Below, piece by piece: positions 25,199-34,418 of a DNA stretch of 64,000 bases (within the stretch, counting starts at the first letter, position 1; the number at the start of each line of letters is the position of its first letter). The translations under genes were made by a program, and so were the position numbers. The notes beneath the pieces were generated by a model that was not told the origin of the DNA, did not search any database, and saw only the letters and a program-made list of their open reading frames with translations. Location: assembly GCF_001941505.1 (NCBI RefSeq), contig NZ_CP009248.1:2356001-2420000 (forward strand). The letters are read 5' to 3'. This stretch comes from Corynebacterium sphenisci DSM 44792. GTDB lineage: Bacteria; Actinomycetota; Actinomycetes; Mycobacteriales; Mycobacteriaceae.

Positions 25199-26194
25199 AT
25201 GAGCCAGCGCCGCCCCGATCCCGATCGACCCGCCGGCGACCCGGATGTGGAGGTGCTCATCGTCGGCGCCGGCCCCGCCGGGCTCACCGCGGCGACGGTG
25301 CTGGGCCGGCAGCTGCGCCGGGTGCTGGTGGTCGACGCCGGGGCGCCGCGCAACCGGGGCGTCGGGGAATCCCATATGCTGCTCACCCGCGATGGCGCGG
25401 ATCCGGCGGAGATCCTGCGGATCGGCCGGGCGGAGGCCGCCGCCTACCCGGGGGTGGAGCTGCGCCGCGGCGTGGTGGAGTCCGTCACCGGCGCCGCCGG
25501 GGCCTTCACCGCGATCGTCTCCGGCCGGCCGGTCACCGCGGCGCTGGTGCTGCTCGCCGGGGGCCAGGCCGACCAGGTCACCGGGCCGCCGGGGCTGGCC
25601 GACCGGTGGGGCCGCGGGGTGTACCACTGCGGCTACTGCCATGGCCACGAGTCCGCGGGCCTGCCCCTGGGCGTGCTGGCGACCCGGCCGCAGGACGCGG
25701 TGCTGGCCCGCTATCTCGCGGACCGGTTCTCCGATGACGTGGTGCTCTTCACCGGCGGGTCGATCGCGCTGGACGAGGCCGCCCGGGCGCTGCTGGACGC
25801 CGGCGGGGTGCGGGTGACCGCGGAACCGGTGACCCGGATCTCGGGGGCGGAGCCGGAGCTCGTCGTGGAGCTCGCCGGGGCGCCGCCGGTGCCCCGGGCG
25901 CGGCTGTTCCACCGCCCGGAGGCCACCCAGGCCAGCCCGCTGGCGGCGCGGCTGGGCTGCGAAATCGACCCCGGGTGGGCGACGGTGCTGGTGGATCCCC
26001 GGCAGGAGAGCTCGGTGCCGGGGGTGTTCGCCGCCGGGGACTGCGCCCAGCTGCGCGGGCTGCCCGCCCCGGCCGGGTTCATCGCCGCCGGCGCCGGGGA
26101 CGCCCAGCGGGCGGCGGTGTGGCTGGAGTCGGCGCTCTTCGCCGCCTCCCTGGGCGCCGGCTGGCCCGGCGCGGACCGCCCGGGGGCCGGTTAG
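25199..26194 (+). CDS. Thioredoxin-reductase-like FAD/NAD(P)-dependent oxidoreductase
   Basis: Flavoprotein of 331 residues. FAD-binding motif [18 protein letters not shown] near residue 18, redox-active CGYC motif in [10 protein letters not shown] near residue 143, and the C-terminal FAD motif [10 protein letters not shown]. The family reduces disulfides or acts in redox steps of secondary metabolism; the partner is not visible. The second Rossmann motif is poor ([12 protein letters not shown]), so NADPH binding may be altered. It converges on purT with a 4-base overlap of the stop codons. Confidence 0.82.
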   Translation: MSQRRPDPDRPAGDPDVEVLIVGAGPAGLTAATVLGRQLRRVLVVDAGAPRNRGVGESHMLLTRDGADPAEILRIGRAEAAAYPGVELRRGVVESVTGAAGAFTAIVSGRPVTAALVLLAGGQADQVTGPPGLADRWGRGVYHCGYCHGHESAGLPLGVLATRPQDAVLARYLADRFSDDVVLFTGGSIALDEAARALLDAGGVRVTAEPVTRISGAEPELVVELAGAPPVPRARLFHRPEATQASPLAARLGCEIDPGWATVLVDPRQESSVPGVFAAGDCAQLRGLPAPAGFIAAGAGDAQRAAVWLESALFAASLGAGWPGADRPGAG

Positions 26195-27405
26195 CCGCGG
26201 GCGCTGACCCGCACCGCCGCGGCGGCCGCGGCGGCCCGGCGGCGGGCCTCGTCGACGTCCTCGGCGGTGGCCACCGCCACGCCCATCCGGCGCCGGGGGT
26301 GCGCCTCCGGTTTGCCGAAGAGGCGCACCTGGGATTCCGGCACCGCCAGCGCCGCGGCGAGCCCGGAGTACTCCGGGGCGGTGGCGTCCAGCCCGCCGTA
26401 GATCACCGCCGAGGCCCCCGGGGAGGTCAGGGTGACGTCCACCGGCAGGCCGAGGATGGCCCGGGCGTGCAGCTCGAACTCGGAGCAGCGCTGGGTGCCC
26501 ATGGTGACCAGCCCGGTGTCGTGCGGGCGGGGGCTGACCTCGGAGAACCACACGTCGTCGCCGCGCACGAACAGCTCCACGCCGAAGACCCCGCGCCCGC
26601 CGAGCGCCCCGGTGACCCGGGCCGCCACGGAGCGGGCGTTGTCCAGGGCGACCTGGCTCATCGGCATCGGCTGCCAGGACTCCACGTAGTCCCCCTCGTC
26701 CTGCCGGTGCCCGATCGGCTCGCAGAACCAGGTCGCGGGCTCCCCGGTGGAGGGGTCCACCGAGCGCACCGTGAGCAGCGTGATCTCGTACTCGAAGTCG
26801 ACGAAGCCCTCCACGATGACCCGCTGCCCGGCGACCCGGCCGCCGCCGATCGCGTGCGCCCAGGCGGCGTCGACGTCCGCGGCGGAGCGCAGCGTGGACT
26901 GGCCCTTGCCGGAGGAGCTCATCACCGGCTTGACCACGCAGGGGAAGCCGATGTCGGCGACCGCGGCCTCGAATTCGGCGCGGTCCCCGGCGAAGCGGTA
27001 CCGGGAGGTGGGCAGGCCCAGCTCCTCGGCGGCCAGCCGCCGGATGCCCTCCCGGTTCATGGTCAGGGCCACCGCCCGGGCGGTGGGCACCACGGTGGCC
27101 GCCCCGGCCTCGGCGATTTCGCCGAGCGCGTCGGTGGCCAGGGCCTCGATCTCGGGGACCACGAAATCCGGGCGCACCCGCTCCACCAGCTCGCGCACCG
27201 CGGCCGGGTCGGTCATGTCCAGCTCGTACCAGGCGTGCGCCACCTGGTGCGCCGGGGCCTGCGGGTACCGGTCCGCGGCGTGTACCTCCACGCCCAGCCG
27301 CTGGAAGGCGATGGCCACCTCCTTGCCCAGCTCGCCGGAGCCGAGCAGGAGCACGCGCAGCGCCCCCTCGGTGCGCGGGGTGCCGATGGCGGCGGGGATG
27401 AGCAT
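26191..27405 (-). CDS. purT: Formate-dependent phosphoribosylglycinamide formyltransferase
   Basis: ATP-grasp enzyme of purine synthesis, 404 residues, close to the usual ~392. It formylates GAR with formate and ATP, an alternative to folate-dependent PurN. Visible motifs: N-terminal [31 protein letters not shown]-grasp [15 protein letters not shown], and the C-terminal [16 protein letters not shown]. Start MLIPAAIG is the only one before the conserved domain. No operon partner. Confidence 0.94.
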   Translation of the reverse strand: MLIPAAIGTPRTEGALRVLLLGSGELGKEVAIAFQRLGVEVHAADRYPQAPAHQVAHAWYELDMTDPAAVRELVERVRPDFVVPEIEALATDALGEIAEAGAATVVPTARAVALTMNREGIRRLAAEELGLPTSRYRFAGDRAEFEAAVADIGFPCVVKPVMSSSGKGQSTLRSAADVDAAWAHAIGGGRVAGQRVIVEGFVDFEYEITLLTVRSVDPSTGEPATWFCEPIGHRQDEGDYVESWQPMPMSQVALDNARSVAARVTGALGGRGVFGVELFVRGDDVWFSEVSPRPHDTGLVTMGTQRCSEFELHARAILGLPVDVTLTSPGASAVIYGGLDATAPEYSGLAAALAVPESQVRLFGKPEAHPRRRMGVAVATAEDVDEARRRAAAAAAAVRVSARG

Positions 27406-27495
27406 GGGGTGATCCTCCAGGGTCGGTGGCGGTCGGCGCGGGCGGGGCCGCGGCCCCAGCCTAATGGCCGATCCGGTGAATGCCGAACATGCGTC

Positions 27496-27534
27496 AGCGC
27501 CGTCCCCCTCCCCCGGCGCGGCCGGGACGGCGCT
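27496..27534 (-). terminator. Stem-loop after the arsR-type gene
   Basis: Arms AGCGCCGTCCC (27496-27506) and GGGACGGCGCT (27524-27534), perfect 11-bp stem with a 17-base loop. The right arm touches the stop codon of the minus-strand regulator. No U-tract, as is usual at this GC. Confidence 0.6.
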
Positions 27535-28079
27535 CAGCGATCCGCGGTGCGGCGCCGCCGGCGGGCCGGTTCCGCCGCGCCGGCCGGATCCGCGTGCCGG
27601 GTTCTCGGGCCGTGCTCGGCGCCGGAGTCCCCGGCCCCGCCGGAGCCGCCCTCGGCCCCGGCGGCCCCGGCCCGCGGGGCGCGGCCCCGGCCGCGGTGGT
27701 GCGGCGGCACCTCGTGGTAGGCGTGCTCGGCGTTGTGCAGGATGTTCGTCACCAGGGCGGCGACGTGCGCATCGGGCTGCCGGTAGTAGACGCTGGTGCC
27801 CTCCCGGCGGGTGACCACCAGGTTGCCGGTGCGCAGCTTCGCCAGGTGCTGGGACACCGCCGGCACCGGCCGGTCCAGGACCTCGGCGATGGCGGTGACC
27901 GCCATCTCCCGGTCGTCGAGCAGGGCCAGGATGGACAACCGGGTGCGATCGGCGAGCAGCCGCAGCACCGACACCGCGTAGTCGATCTCCCGGGCCGGCG
28001 GCAGCGGCCCCGGGCCGGCCCCGGGGCCCCGGCCCCCGGGTCGCCGCCGCGGCGACCCCGGTGCAGTCTCTTCACTCAT
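27534..28079 (-). CDS. ArsR/SmtB family transcriptional regulator
   Basis: Winged-helix repressor of 181 residues. The HTH core covers residues ~35-105 ([40 protein letters not shown]). The C-terminal ~70 residues are Ala/Gly/Arg-rich and disordered. Metal ligands are not obvious: no ELCVCDL-type cysteine motif is present, but histidines cluster in [15 protein letters not shown] near the end of the fold and could bind Zn or Ni. Same strand as the upstream MFS exporter gene, 16 bases apart, with a 15-bp palindrome between them. Confidence 0.87.
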   Translation of the reverse strand: MSEETAPGSPRRRPGGRGPGAGPGPLPPAREIDYAVSVLRLLADRTRLSILALLDDREMAVTAIAEVLDRPVPAVSQHLAKLRTGNLVVTRREGTSVYYRQPDAHVAALVTNILHNAEHAYHEVPPHHRGRGRAPRAGAAGAEGGSGGAGDSGAEHGPRTRHADPAGAAEPARRRRRTADR

Positions 28080-28085
28080 GCGGGC

Positions 28086-28100
28086 CATAGTGCCACTATG
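28086..28100. promoter_or_regulatory. 15-bp perfect palindrome, candidate ArsR operator
   Basis: CATAGTGcCACTATG: two 7-bp arms around one base. It covers the stop codon of the MFS gene and ends 7 bases from the regulator's ATG. ArsR-family operators have this AT-containing dyad form, so autoregulation is likely. Confidence 0.6.
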
Positions 28101-29358
28101 CATCGCGGGGGGTCGCGGGGGCGGCCGCGGGCTCCCCCGCCGCCCGCCACAGCGCCGCCGCGGCGAGGGTGCCGGCGCCGGCGAGGGCGGCCATCACGGC
28201 GGCGGCGACGGGGGCGGAGACCGCGCCGACCCAGCCCACCACCAGGTAGCTGACCAGCCAGCAGGCGTGCGAGAGGGAGAACTGGGCGGCGAAGGCCGCG
28301 GGCAGGTCCGCCGCCGGGGCGTGCCGGCGCAGGATCCGGCCCACCGGGGTCTCCGCGGCGGACCAGCCCACCCCGATCGCCGCCCACAGCACCGCCACCG
28401 CGGCCACCGCCGCGGCCCCGGTGAGCGCCAGCGCCGGGCCGATCAGGGCGGTGGCGGCGGTGACCAGCACCGCCCCGGAGAGCATCACCGCGCGTTCCGG
28501 GGCGCGGCGCAGCGCCGCCGGCAGCAGCAGCGCCCCGGCCATGGAGCCGGCGCCGGCGGCGGCGAGCAGCCAGGCCACCGCCTGCTCGCCGAGGCCCAGC
28601 CGGGACTGGGCGATGACCACGGTCTGCACGATGACGTAGCCGCCGCCGGCCGCGGGCACCATGTTCAGCGCCAGGATGGGCCGCAGCGCCGGCCGGCCGG
28701 CGAGCAGCGCCATCCCCCGGCGGGCCCGGCGGGCGAAGGCGGCCGGGCCGTGGCCCCCGTCCTCCCCTTCGCCGGCCGCCGCGGCGCGGCGGCCCGGGAT
28801 GGCGCAGGAGGCGACCAGGGCGGCGGAGGCGGCGAAGCCCACCGCGGTGCCGTCGAAGAGCGCCCCGGTGGAGACCGCCAGCAGCAGCGCCGCGGCGAGC
28901 ATCGGGGAGAGGATCGCCTCCATGTCCTGGGCCAGCCGGGACAGCGACAGCGCCCCGGTGTAGGCGTCCTCCCCGGGCAGCACATCCGGCAGCACCGACT
29001 GGAACAGCGGGGTGAAGGTCGCCGAGGCGGCCTGCAGCACGAAGATCAGGGGGTAGATCTGCCAGGCCTCGGTGACCAGCGGCAGGCAGGCCGCCACCGC
29101 CATCCGCACCAGGTCCGCGCCGATCAGCACCCGCTTCCGGGGCAGCCGCGCGACCAGGGCCTCCATCACCGGGGCGAGGGTGACGTAGGCGACCATCTTC
29201 ACCGCCAGGGCGGTGCCGAGCACCCGGGTGGCGCCCGCCCCGGCGAGATCGTAGGCGAGCAGGCCGAGGGCCACGGTGGCCAGCCCGGAGCCGAGCAGGG
29301 CGAGGATCTGGGCCAGGTAGAGCCGGCGGTAGATCGGGTCGGCGAGCGCGGCGCGCAT
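28096..29358 (-). CDS. MFS transporter
   Basis: Major facilitator of 420 residues with about twelve hydrophobic segments. N-terminal pattern DPIYRRLYLAQILALLGSGLATVALGLLAYDLAG is typical of MFS exporters that accompany ArsR regulators (NreB/MFS_3-like). AAGGAGG stands about 10 bases before ATG; a longer reading upstream lacks a ribosome site. Co-transcription with the regulator gene suggests efflux of a metal or of a compound sensed by it. Confidence 0.85.
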   Translation of the reverse strand: MRAALADPIYRRLYLAQILALLGSGLATVALGLLAYDLAGAGATRVLGTALAVKMVAYVTLAPVMEALVARLPRKRVLIGADLVRMAVAACLPLVTEAWQIYPLIFVLQAASATFTPLFQSVLPDVLPGEDAYTGALSLSRLAQDMEAILSPMLAAALLLAVSTGALFDGTAVGFAASAALVASCAIPGRRAAAAGEGEDGGHGPAAFARRARRGMALLAGRPALRPILALNMVPAAGGGYVIVQTVVIAQSRLGLGEQAVAWLLAAAGAGSMAGALLLPAALRRAPERAVMLSGAVLVTAATALIGPALALTGAAAVAAVAVLWAAIGVGWSAAETPVGRILRRHAPAADLPAAFAAQFSLSHACWLVSYLVVGWVGAVSAPVAAAVMAALAGAGTLAAAALWRAAGEPAAAPATPRDA

Positions 29359-29421
29359 GGGGGCGGGGCCTCCTTCCGGGCGGCGGTGCCGGCGTGGCCG
29401 GCGCCCCCATTCTGACCCTGT

Positions 29422-29437
29422 TTGCACCATTGCGCAA
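29422..29437. promoter_or_regulatory. Imperfect palindrome upstream of the MFS gene
   Basis: TTGCACCATTGCGCAA: arms TTGC-C and G-GCAA around a short centre, 64 bases before the MFS start, in the only A/T-containing part of this gap. Possible operator for the ArsR protein, but different in sequence from the palindrome at 28086-28100. Confidence 0.35.
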
Positions 29438-29493
29438 GGAGGCAATTCCCGCTCCGGGGTTTCCCCCGGCGCCGGTGCGGCGGGGCGCCCCGG

Positions 29494-30015
29494 CTACAGC
29501 GCCCGGCGGTAGAGCACCGAGCGGGAGACCCGGTCCGGGTACAGCCGGGGGGCGTCCTCGAACCCGGCCCAGGTGGCGCACACCGCCGCCAGGGCCCGCC
29601 GGGAGGCGAGGTTCGCCGCATCCGCCCGGAACCAGGCCTCGCGCACCCCGGCGGCGGCCAGGGCGGCGAAGAGCGCCCCCTTCATCGCCGGGTTCGCCCC
29701 GGTGCCGCGGGCCGCCGGCACCAGCCAGGTGAAGCCGAGGCTGACCCGGGCACGGGCCTCGTCGCAGTCGTAGACCGCGGTGGCCCCGATCGGCCGCTCG
29801 CCGTCGAAGAGGCCGTAGACCCGCCGGCCCGGGTCGAGGGCGACGAAGTCGACCAGCGGCAGCGGGCGGCGGGTGAAGAAGCGGAAGGTGTCCTCCCGGG
29901 CGTGCTCCGGCAGCGCCTCCTGCACCGCCCGGGTGGTCGCCGGGTCGCCGGGGCGCAGCCGGCGCAGCAGCCGGCCGCCGCCGGCGGGGATCTCCCCGGG
30001 CAGCGGCGGCCACAT
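29494..30015 (-). CDS. GNAT family N-acetyltransferase
   Basis: Acyl-CoA-dependent N-acetyltransferase of 173 residues, RimJ/RimL-like. The acetyl-CoA-binding region is LGFTWLVPAARGTGANPAMKGALFAALAAAGV near residues 92-125, followed by RADAANLASRRALAAV. The substrate cannot be named. It starts 5 bases after the purA stop and is very probably translated from the purA mRNA. The ribosome site would lie within the purA end. Confidence 0.85.
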   Translation of the reverse strand: MWPPLPGEIPAGGGRLLRRLRPGDPATTRAVQEALPEHAREDTFRFFTRRPLPLVDFVALDPGRRVYGLFDGERPIGATAVYDCDEARARVSLGFTWLVPAARGTGANPAMKGALFAALAAAGVREAWFRADAANLASRRALAAVCATWAGFEDAPRLYPDRVSRSVLYRRAL

Positions 30016-30020
30016 CGGGC

Positions 30021-31310
30021 TCAGCCCGCCAGCACGTCGTTGACCACGATGGTCTGGTCCCGGCCCGGGCCGACCCCGACATAGGAGATCCGGGTGCCGG
30101 AGAGCTCCTCGAGCCGGTCCAGGTAGTCCCGGGCGCGCCCGGGCAGCTCCGCGATGGAGCGGCAGCCGGTGATGTCCTCCTCCCAGGCGGGCATGGTCTC
30201 GTAGATCGGCACCGCGTGGTGGAACTCGGACTGGGTCAGCGGCATCTCGTCATGGCGCACCCCGTCGACGTCGTAGGCCACGCAGATCGGGATCTCCCCG
30301 ATCCCGGTGAGCACGTCGAGCTTGGTGACGAAGAGGTCGGTGAGCCCGTTGACCCGGCCGGCGTAGCGGGCCAGCACCGAGTCGTACCAGCCGCAGCGGC
30401 GCTTGCGGCCGGTGTTCACGCCGACCTCCCCGCCGGTGGTCTGCAGGTACTCGCCCCATTTGTCGAAGAGCTCGGTGGGGAAGGGCCCGGCCCCGACCCG
30501 GGTGGTGTAGGCCTTGATGATGCCCAGCGAGGAGGTGATCCGGGTGGGCCCGATCCCGGCGCCCACGCAGGCCCCGCCGGTGGTGGGGTTGGAGGAGGTG
30601 ACGAAGGGGTAGGTGCCGTGGTCCACGTCGAGCATGGTGGCCTGGCCGCCCTCCATGAGCACGTGCTTGCCGGCGTCCAGGGCGGCGTTGAGCTCGGTGG
30701 CGGAGTCGATGATCATCGGGGCCAGCCGGTCCCGGTAGCCCATGAAGTAGTCGAAGACCTCGTCGGCGTCGATCGCCCGCCGGTTGTACAGCTTCACCAG
30801 GATCTGGTTCTTCCGGGCCAGGGCGGCCTCGATCTTCTGCCGCAGGATGGACTCGTCGAGGATGTCCTGCACCCGGATGCCCACCCGGGAGACCTTGTCC
30901 GCGTAGGTGGGGCCGATGCCGCGGCCGGTGGTGCCGATCGCGCGCTTGCCCAGGAAGCGCTCGGTGACCCGGTCCAGGGTCTGGTGGTAGGGGGCGACCA
31001 GGTGCGCGTTGGCGGACACCCGCAGCCGGGAGGCGTCCGCGCCGCGGGCCTCCAGGCCGTCGATCTCGGAGAACAGGGCCTCCAGGTTGATCACCACGCC
31101 ATTGCCCAGCACCGGGGTGGCGTTCTCGGAGAGCACCCCGGCGGGCAGCAGCTTGAGCTCGTACTTCTCCCCGCCGACGACGACGGTGTGGCCGGCGTTG
31201 TTGCCGCCGTTGGGCTTGACGACGTAGTCGACGCGGCCGCCGAGGATGTCGGTGGCCTTGCCCTTGCCCTCGTCGCCCCACTGCGCTCCGACGATGATGA
31301 TCGCGGCCAT
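30021..31310 (-). CDS. purA: Adenylosuccinate synthetase
   Basis: First step from IMP to AMP, 429 residues, full length. The GTP-binding N-terminus is [16 protein letters not shown], then [29 protein letters not shown], and the C-terminal [15 protein letters not shown] precedes the ATG. Divergent from the gene at 31387; the 76-base gap between them carries both promoters. Confidence 0.96.
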   Translation of the reverse strand: MAAIIIVGAQWGDEGKGKATDILGGRVDYVVKPNGGNNAGHTVVVGGEKYELKLLPAGVLSENATPVLGNGVVINLEALFSEIDGLEARGADASRLRVSANAHLVAPYHQTLDRVTERFLGKRAIGTTGRGIGPTYADKVSRVGIRVQDILDESILRQKIEAALARKNQILVKLYNRRAIDADEVFDYFMGYRDRLAPMIIDSATELNAALDAGKHVLMEGGQATMLDVDHGTYPFVTSSNPTTGGACVGAGIGPTRITSSLGIIKAYTTRVGAGPFPTELFDKWGEYLQTTGGEVGVNTGRKRRCGWYDSVLARYAGRVNGLTDLFVTKLDVLTGIGEIPICVAYDVDGVRHDEMPLTQSEFHHAVPIYETMPAWEEDITGCRSIAELPGRARDYLDRLEELSGTRISYVGVGPGRDQTIVVNDVLAG

Positions 31311-31386
31311 TTCGCACGCCTTCCCTGGTTAGGTCGTTCCGGCCCGCGGCACGTCGACCGCGGACACCCGGATAGAGTCTAGTCCC

Positions 31387-32262
31387 ATGCGGATCTTCGT
31401 GGCGCGATGCGGGCGGGTCGACCTCGGCGGGGACCCGCCGCCGGGGGCGGCGGTGGTGGACCTGCCGCCGCGGCCGGGCCGCCGCGAGCTCGGCTTCCTC
31501 GACGCCGCCGCCGCCGAGGTGCTGCCGGTGGATCACGCGCCCACCCCGGAGGAGATCGCCCGGCGCAAGGAGGTCGCCCACCTCGGCGCCCCGGAGCGCG
31601 CCCCGCAGGCCCCGGCGGAGCCGCTGCGGGTGATCGTCGCCGGCCCGGACGCCTCCCTGGCCGCGGTGGTCACCCACCTGATGCGGCGCAACCTCGGCTG
31701 GGTGGAGGTCGCGCACGTGCCCGGCGGGGCCACCCCGGCCTGCCGGAACTGGGATCTCGGCGAGGGCCTGGATCTCGCCGCGGCGTGCACCCGCCCGGTG
31801 CGCCCGGTGCCGCTCATCCGGGACGACACCGGGGCCGCGATCGTGGGCTACGCGCTGCTCACCGCCCCCGGGGTGAGCGGCACCTCCTCCCGCGGCGGCC
31901 TGGTCGGGGAGGTGTGGGTCGACGAGCACAACCTGTTCTCCGGCACCGCGCACGGGGTGCAGGTGCGCCCCCTGGCGGACGCCCCGGGGCTGGTCGCCGC
32001 GGAGCTGCCGCCGCCGGCGGAGCCGGCCGCGCCGCGCCGCGGCCTGGCCCGGCTGCTGCGCCGGGACCCGGCCCCGGACCCGGACGCGGGCCTGGCCGAC
32101 GCCGCCGGGGCGCCGCGCGGGATGCACCCGCCGCTCACCGGCCGGGCGGTGCAGGCCGGCGGGCCGGGCTTCCGCTACGTGCGCGACGGGGTGGCCGCGA
32201 AACGGCCCCGGGACAAGGTGACCCTCTACCGGCATCTGCGGGATCTGCAGCTGGTGCGCTGA
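31387..32262 (+). CDS. Conserved hypothetical protein
   Basis: Cytoplasmic protein of 291 residues, no membrane segment or signal. N-terminal ~60 residues begin MRIFVARCGRVDL; a central Rossmann-like stretch LRVIVAGPDASLAAVVTHLMRRNLGWVEVAHVPGG recalls NAD-kinase/diacylglycerol-kinase folds but lacks their glycine motif. A Pro/Ala linker at ~205-230 leads to a basic C-terminus (FRYVRDGVAAKRPRDKVTLYRHLRDLQLVR). Position next to purA is familiar for corynebacteria. TAGAGT 8 bases before the ATG suggests a near-leaderless transcript. Function not recognised. Confidence 0.7.
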   Translation: MRIFVARCGRVDLGGDPPPGAAVVDLPPRPGRRELGFLDAAAAEVLPVDHAPTPEEIARRKEVAHLGAPERAPQAPAEPLRVIVAGPDASLAAVVTHLMRRNLGWVEVAHVPGGATPACRNWDLGEGLDLAAACTRPVRPVPLIRDDTGAAIVGYALLTAPGVSGTSSRGGLVGEVWVDEHNLFSGTAHGVQVRPLADAPGLVAAELPPPAEPAAPRRGLARLLRRDPAPDPDAGLADAAGAPRGMHPPLTGRAVQAGGPGFRYVRDGVAAKRPRDKVTLYRHLRDLQLVR

Positions 32263-32345
32263 GCCGCCCGGATCCGCCCCGCGGCGCCTCGGCGGGGCCG
32301 CCGGGCGCGGGTGCCCGGCGGGGGCGGCGGCGACCGGGGCTCTGC

Positions 32346-32351
32346 TAATCT
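32346..32351 (+). promoter_or_regulatory. -10 element of pckG
   Basis: TAATCT about 40 bases before the pckG start, in the only A/T-rich patch of the gap. No convincing -35. Confidence 0.4.
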
Positions 32352-32390
32352 GTCCCCGAGTTTTCGTACCACCGAACTTTGGAGATGGAC

Positions 32391-34265
32391 ATGACGAAAC
32401 CCGCCCCCGACGCCGCCGCGATCCTGTCCGAGGCGGGGATCGCCAATCCCGCCATCGCGGACTTCGTCGCCGAATGGGCCGCGCTGCTCGAACCCGAGGC
32501 GATCGAGGTGATCGACGCCCGCGACGACGCCCGGATCCTCGAGGCCGCGCTCGCCGACGGCGAGATCCACCCGGCCGGCGAGGGCCGCTACTACTCGCGC
32601 AGCTACCGCAAGGACACCGCGCGCACCGAGGAGCGCACCGTGGTGGCCACCCACGACCCGGCCGACGCCGGGGAGTACAACAACTGGCGCGATGCCGCGG
32701 AGGTCACCGCGGCGCAGCGGGAGCGGATGGCCGGCGCCTACCGGGGCAGGACCATGTACGTCATCCCCTACCTGATGTCCCCGAAGGACTCCCCCTTCGC
32801 CAAATGGGCCGCCGGGGTGCAGCTCACCGACAACCGCACCGTGTGCCTGCACATGATCCGGATGGCCCGGGTGGGCGTGGACCTGCTGGATTCCCTCGAG
32901 GAGCCGGACCACTTCGTGCGCGCGGTGCACGTCACCGGCGATCTGCCGAACCTGGGCCAGGGCACCGGGGACGACCGGCGCCTCTTCGCCACCGTCGCCG
33001 ATGAGCGCACCATCCTGCACTTCGGCTCCTCCTACGGCGGCAACGCGCTGCTCGGCAAGATCGCGCACGGGCTGCGCCAGGCCTGCTACGACGGCTGGGC
33101 CTCCGGGGAGTTCCTCGCCGAGCAGTTCATGCTGATCGGCATCCTGGACAAGGAGACCGGGGTGCGCCGGCACATCTGCGGCGGCTTCCCCTCCGCCTCC
33201 GGCAAGACCAACCTGGCGATGATGCTGCCCCCGGAGGGCCTCGGCGACCGCTACCAGGTGGACTTCTACGGCGACGACATCGTCTGGCTGCGGGTCGGCG
33301 AGGACGGCCGGCTCTACGGGATGAACCCGGAGTACGGCGCCTTCGGCGTCGCCGGCAACACCAACTCCACGACGAACCCCACCGCGATGGCCGCCATCGC
33401 CGAGGGCACCGGCACCCTGTTCACCAACGTGGCCTACAACGAGAGGACCGGCGAGGTGTGGTGGGAGGGCCTCACCAAGGAGCCGCCGGCCGACGTCGAC
33501 GGCTGGCTGGACTGGACCGGGGAGCCGATCGCGGATCGGCCCGCGGAGCGGCGGCGCTCCGGCGCCGAGGGCGATGAGTGGGCGCACCCGAACAGCCGCT
33601 TCACCACCACCCTGGCCAATGTGCCGAACGTCGCCGAGGACTACGAGGCCCCCGCCGGGGTGCCCATCGACGCGATCATCTTCGGCGGCCGGGTCCGCGA
33701 CCGGGAGCCGCTGATCCGCGCCTTCCGGGACCCGGCGGAGGGCGTCTACGACGGGCTCACCCTCGGCGCGGAGGCCACCTTCGCCGCGGAGGGCAAGCAG
33801 GGCCAGCTGCGCTACGACCCGATGTCCATGCGGCCCTTCATGGCCTACCCGGAGGGCGCCTACGCCGCGCACTGGCTGGACATCCTCGGCCGGGTCGCGG
33901 AGAAGGGCGGCGAGGACGCGATGCCGGTGTTCGCGCACGTGAACTGGTTCCGCCGCGGCGGGGACGGCCGCTTCCTGTGGCCGGGCTTCCGGGACAACCT
34001 GCGCGCCCTGCTGTGGCTGCTGGACTTCCGCGAGGGCCGGGTCACCGGCACCGAGACCCCGGTCGGCGCGGTGCCCAAGGTCGAGGAGCTCAACCTCGAC
34101 GGCTTCACCGGCGACCCGGCCGATCTCGACGAGATCCTCTCCATCGACCGCGGGCGCTGGCTGGAGGAGATGGCCTCCCGCCGGGAGCACCTGGATCGCT
34201 TCCACGGCCTGCCCGCCGAGATCCTGCACGCGCACCAGCGCATCCTGGACCGGCTCCGCGGCTGA
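32391..34265 (+). CDS. pckG: Phosphoenolpyruvate carboxykinase (GTP)
   Basis: Gluconeogenic enzyme, oxaloacetate + GTP to PEP, 624 residues (family ~600-620). Motifs: PEP/OAA-binding YGGNALLGKI, kinase-1a loop GGFPSASGKTNLAMM, kinase-2 FYGDDIVWLRVGEDG, and the guanine-site NWFRRGGDGRFLWPGFRDN. Start MTKPAPD is chosen because GGAG ends 6 bases before it; two closer-upstream in-frame starts (TTG 32379, ATG 32385) overlap that site. A strong terminator follows. Confidence 0.96.
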   Translation: MTKPAPDAAAILSEAGIANPAIADFVAEWAALLEPEAIEVIDARDDARILEAALADGEIHPAGEGRYYSRSYRKDTARTEERTVVATHDPADAGEYNNWRDAAEVTAAQRERMAGAYRGRTMYVIPYLMSPKDSPFAKWAAGVQLTDNRTVCLHMIRMARVGVDLLDSLEEPDHFVRAVHVTGDLPNLGQGTGDDRRLFATVADERTILHFGSSYGGNALLGKIAHGLRQACYDGWASGEFLAEQFMLIGILDKETGVRRHICGGFPSASGKTNLAMMLPPEGLGDRYQVDFYGDDIVWLRVGEDGRLYGMNPEYGAFGVAGNTNSTTNPTAMAAIAEGTGTLFTNVAYNERTGEVWWEGLTKEPPADVDGWLDWTGEPIADRPAERRRSGAEGDEWAHPNSRFTTTLANVPNVAEDYEAPAGVPIDAIIFGGRVRDREPLIRAFRDPAEGVYDGLTLGAEATFAAEGKQGQLRYDPMSMRPFMAYPEGAYAAHWLDILGRVAEKGGEDAMPVFAHVNWFRRGGDGRFLWPGFRDNLRALLWLLDFREGRVTGTETPVGAVPKVEELNLDGFTGDPADLDEILSIDRGRWLEEMASRREHLDRFHGLPAEILHAHQRILDRLRG

Positions 34266-34299
34266 CCGCCGCGACGCCCCACCCGGTTTCCGGTCACCG

Positions 34300-34340
34300 C
34301 CCCCGTCCCCGGCGCCCACCCACGGCGCCGGGGCCGGGGG
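34300..34340 (+). terminator. Stem-loop after pckG
   Basis: Arms of 17 bases (34300-34316 and 34324-34340) pair with one mismatch around a 7-base loop. It stands in the 153-base gap between convergent pckG and the Fic gene and may serve both. Confidence 0.7.
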
Positions 34341-34418
34341 CGGGTCGGATCGGCCTTCGGCGCCGACGGTGCCGCGATCGGGGTCGGGCCACCGCGGGCG
34401 CGAACGCCCACCCGCCGG

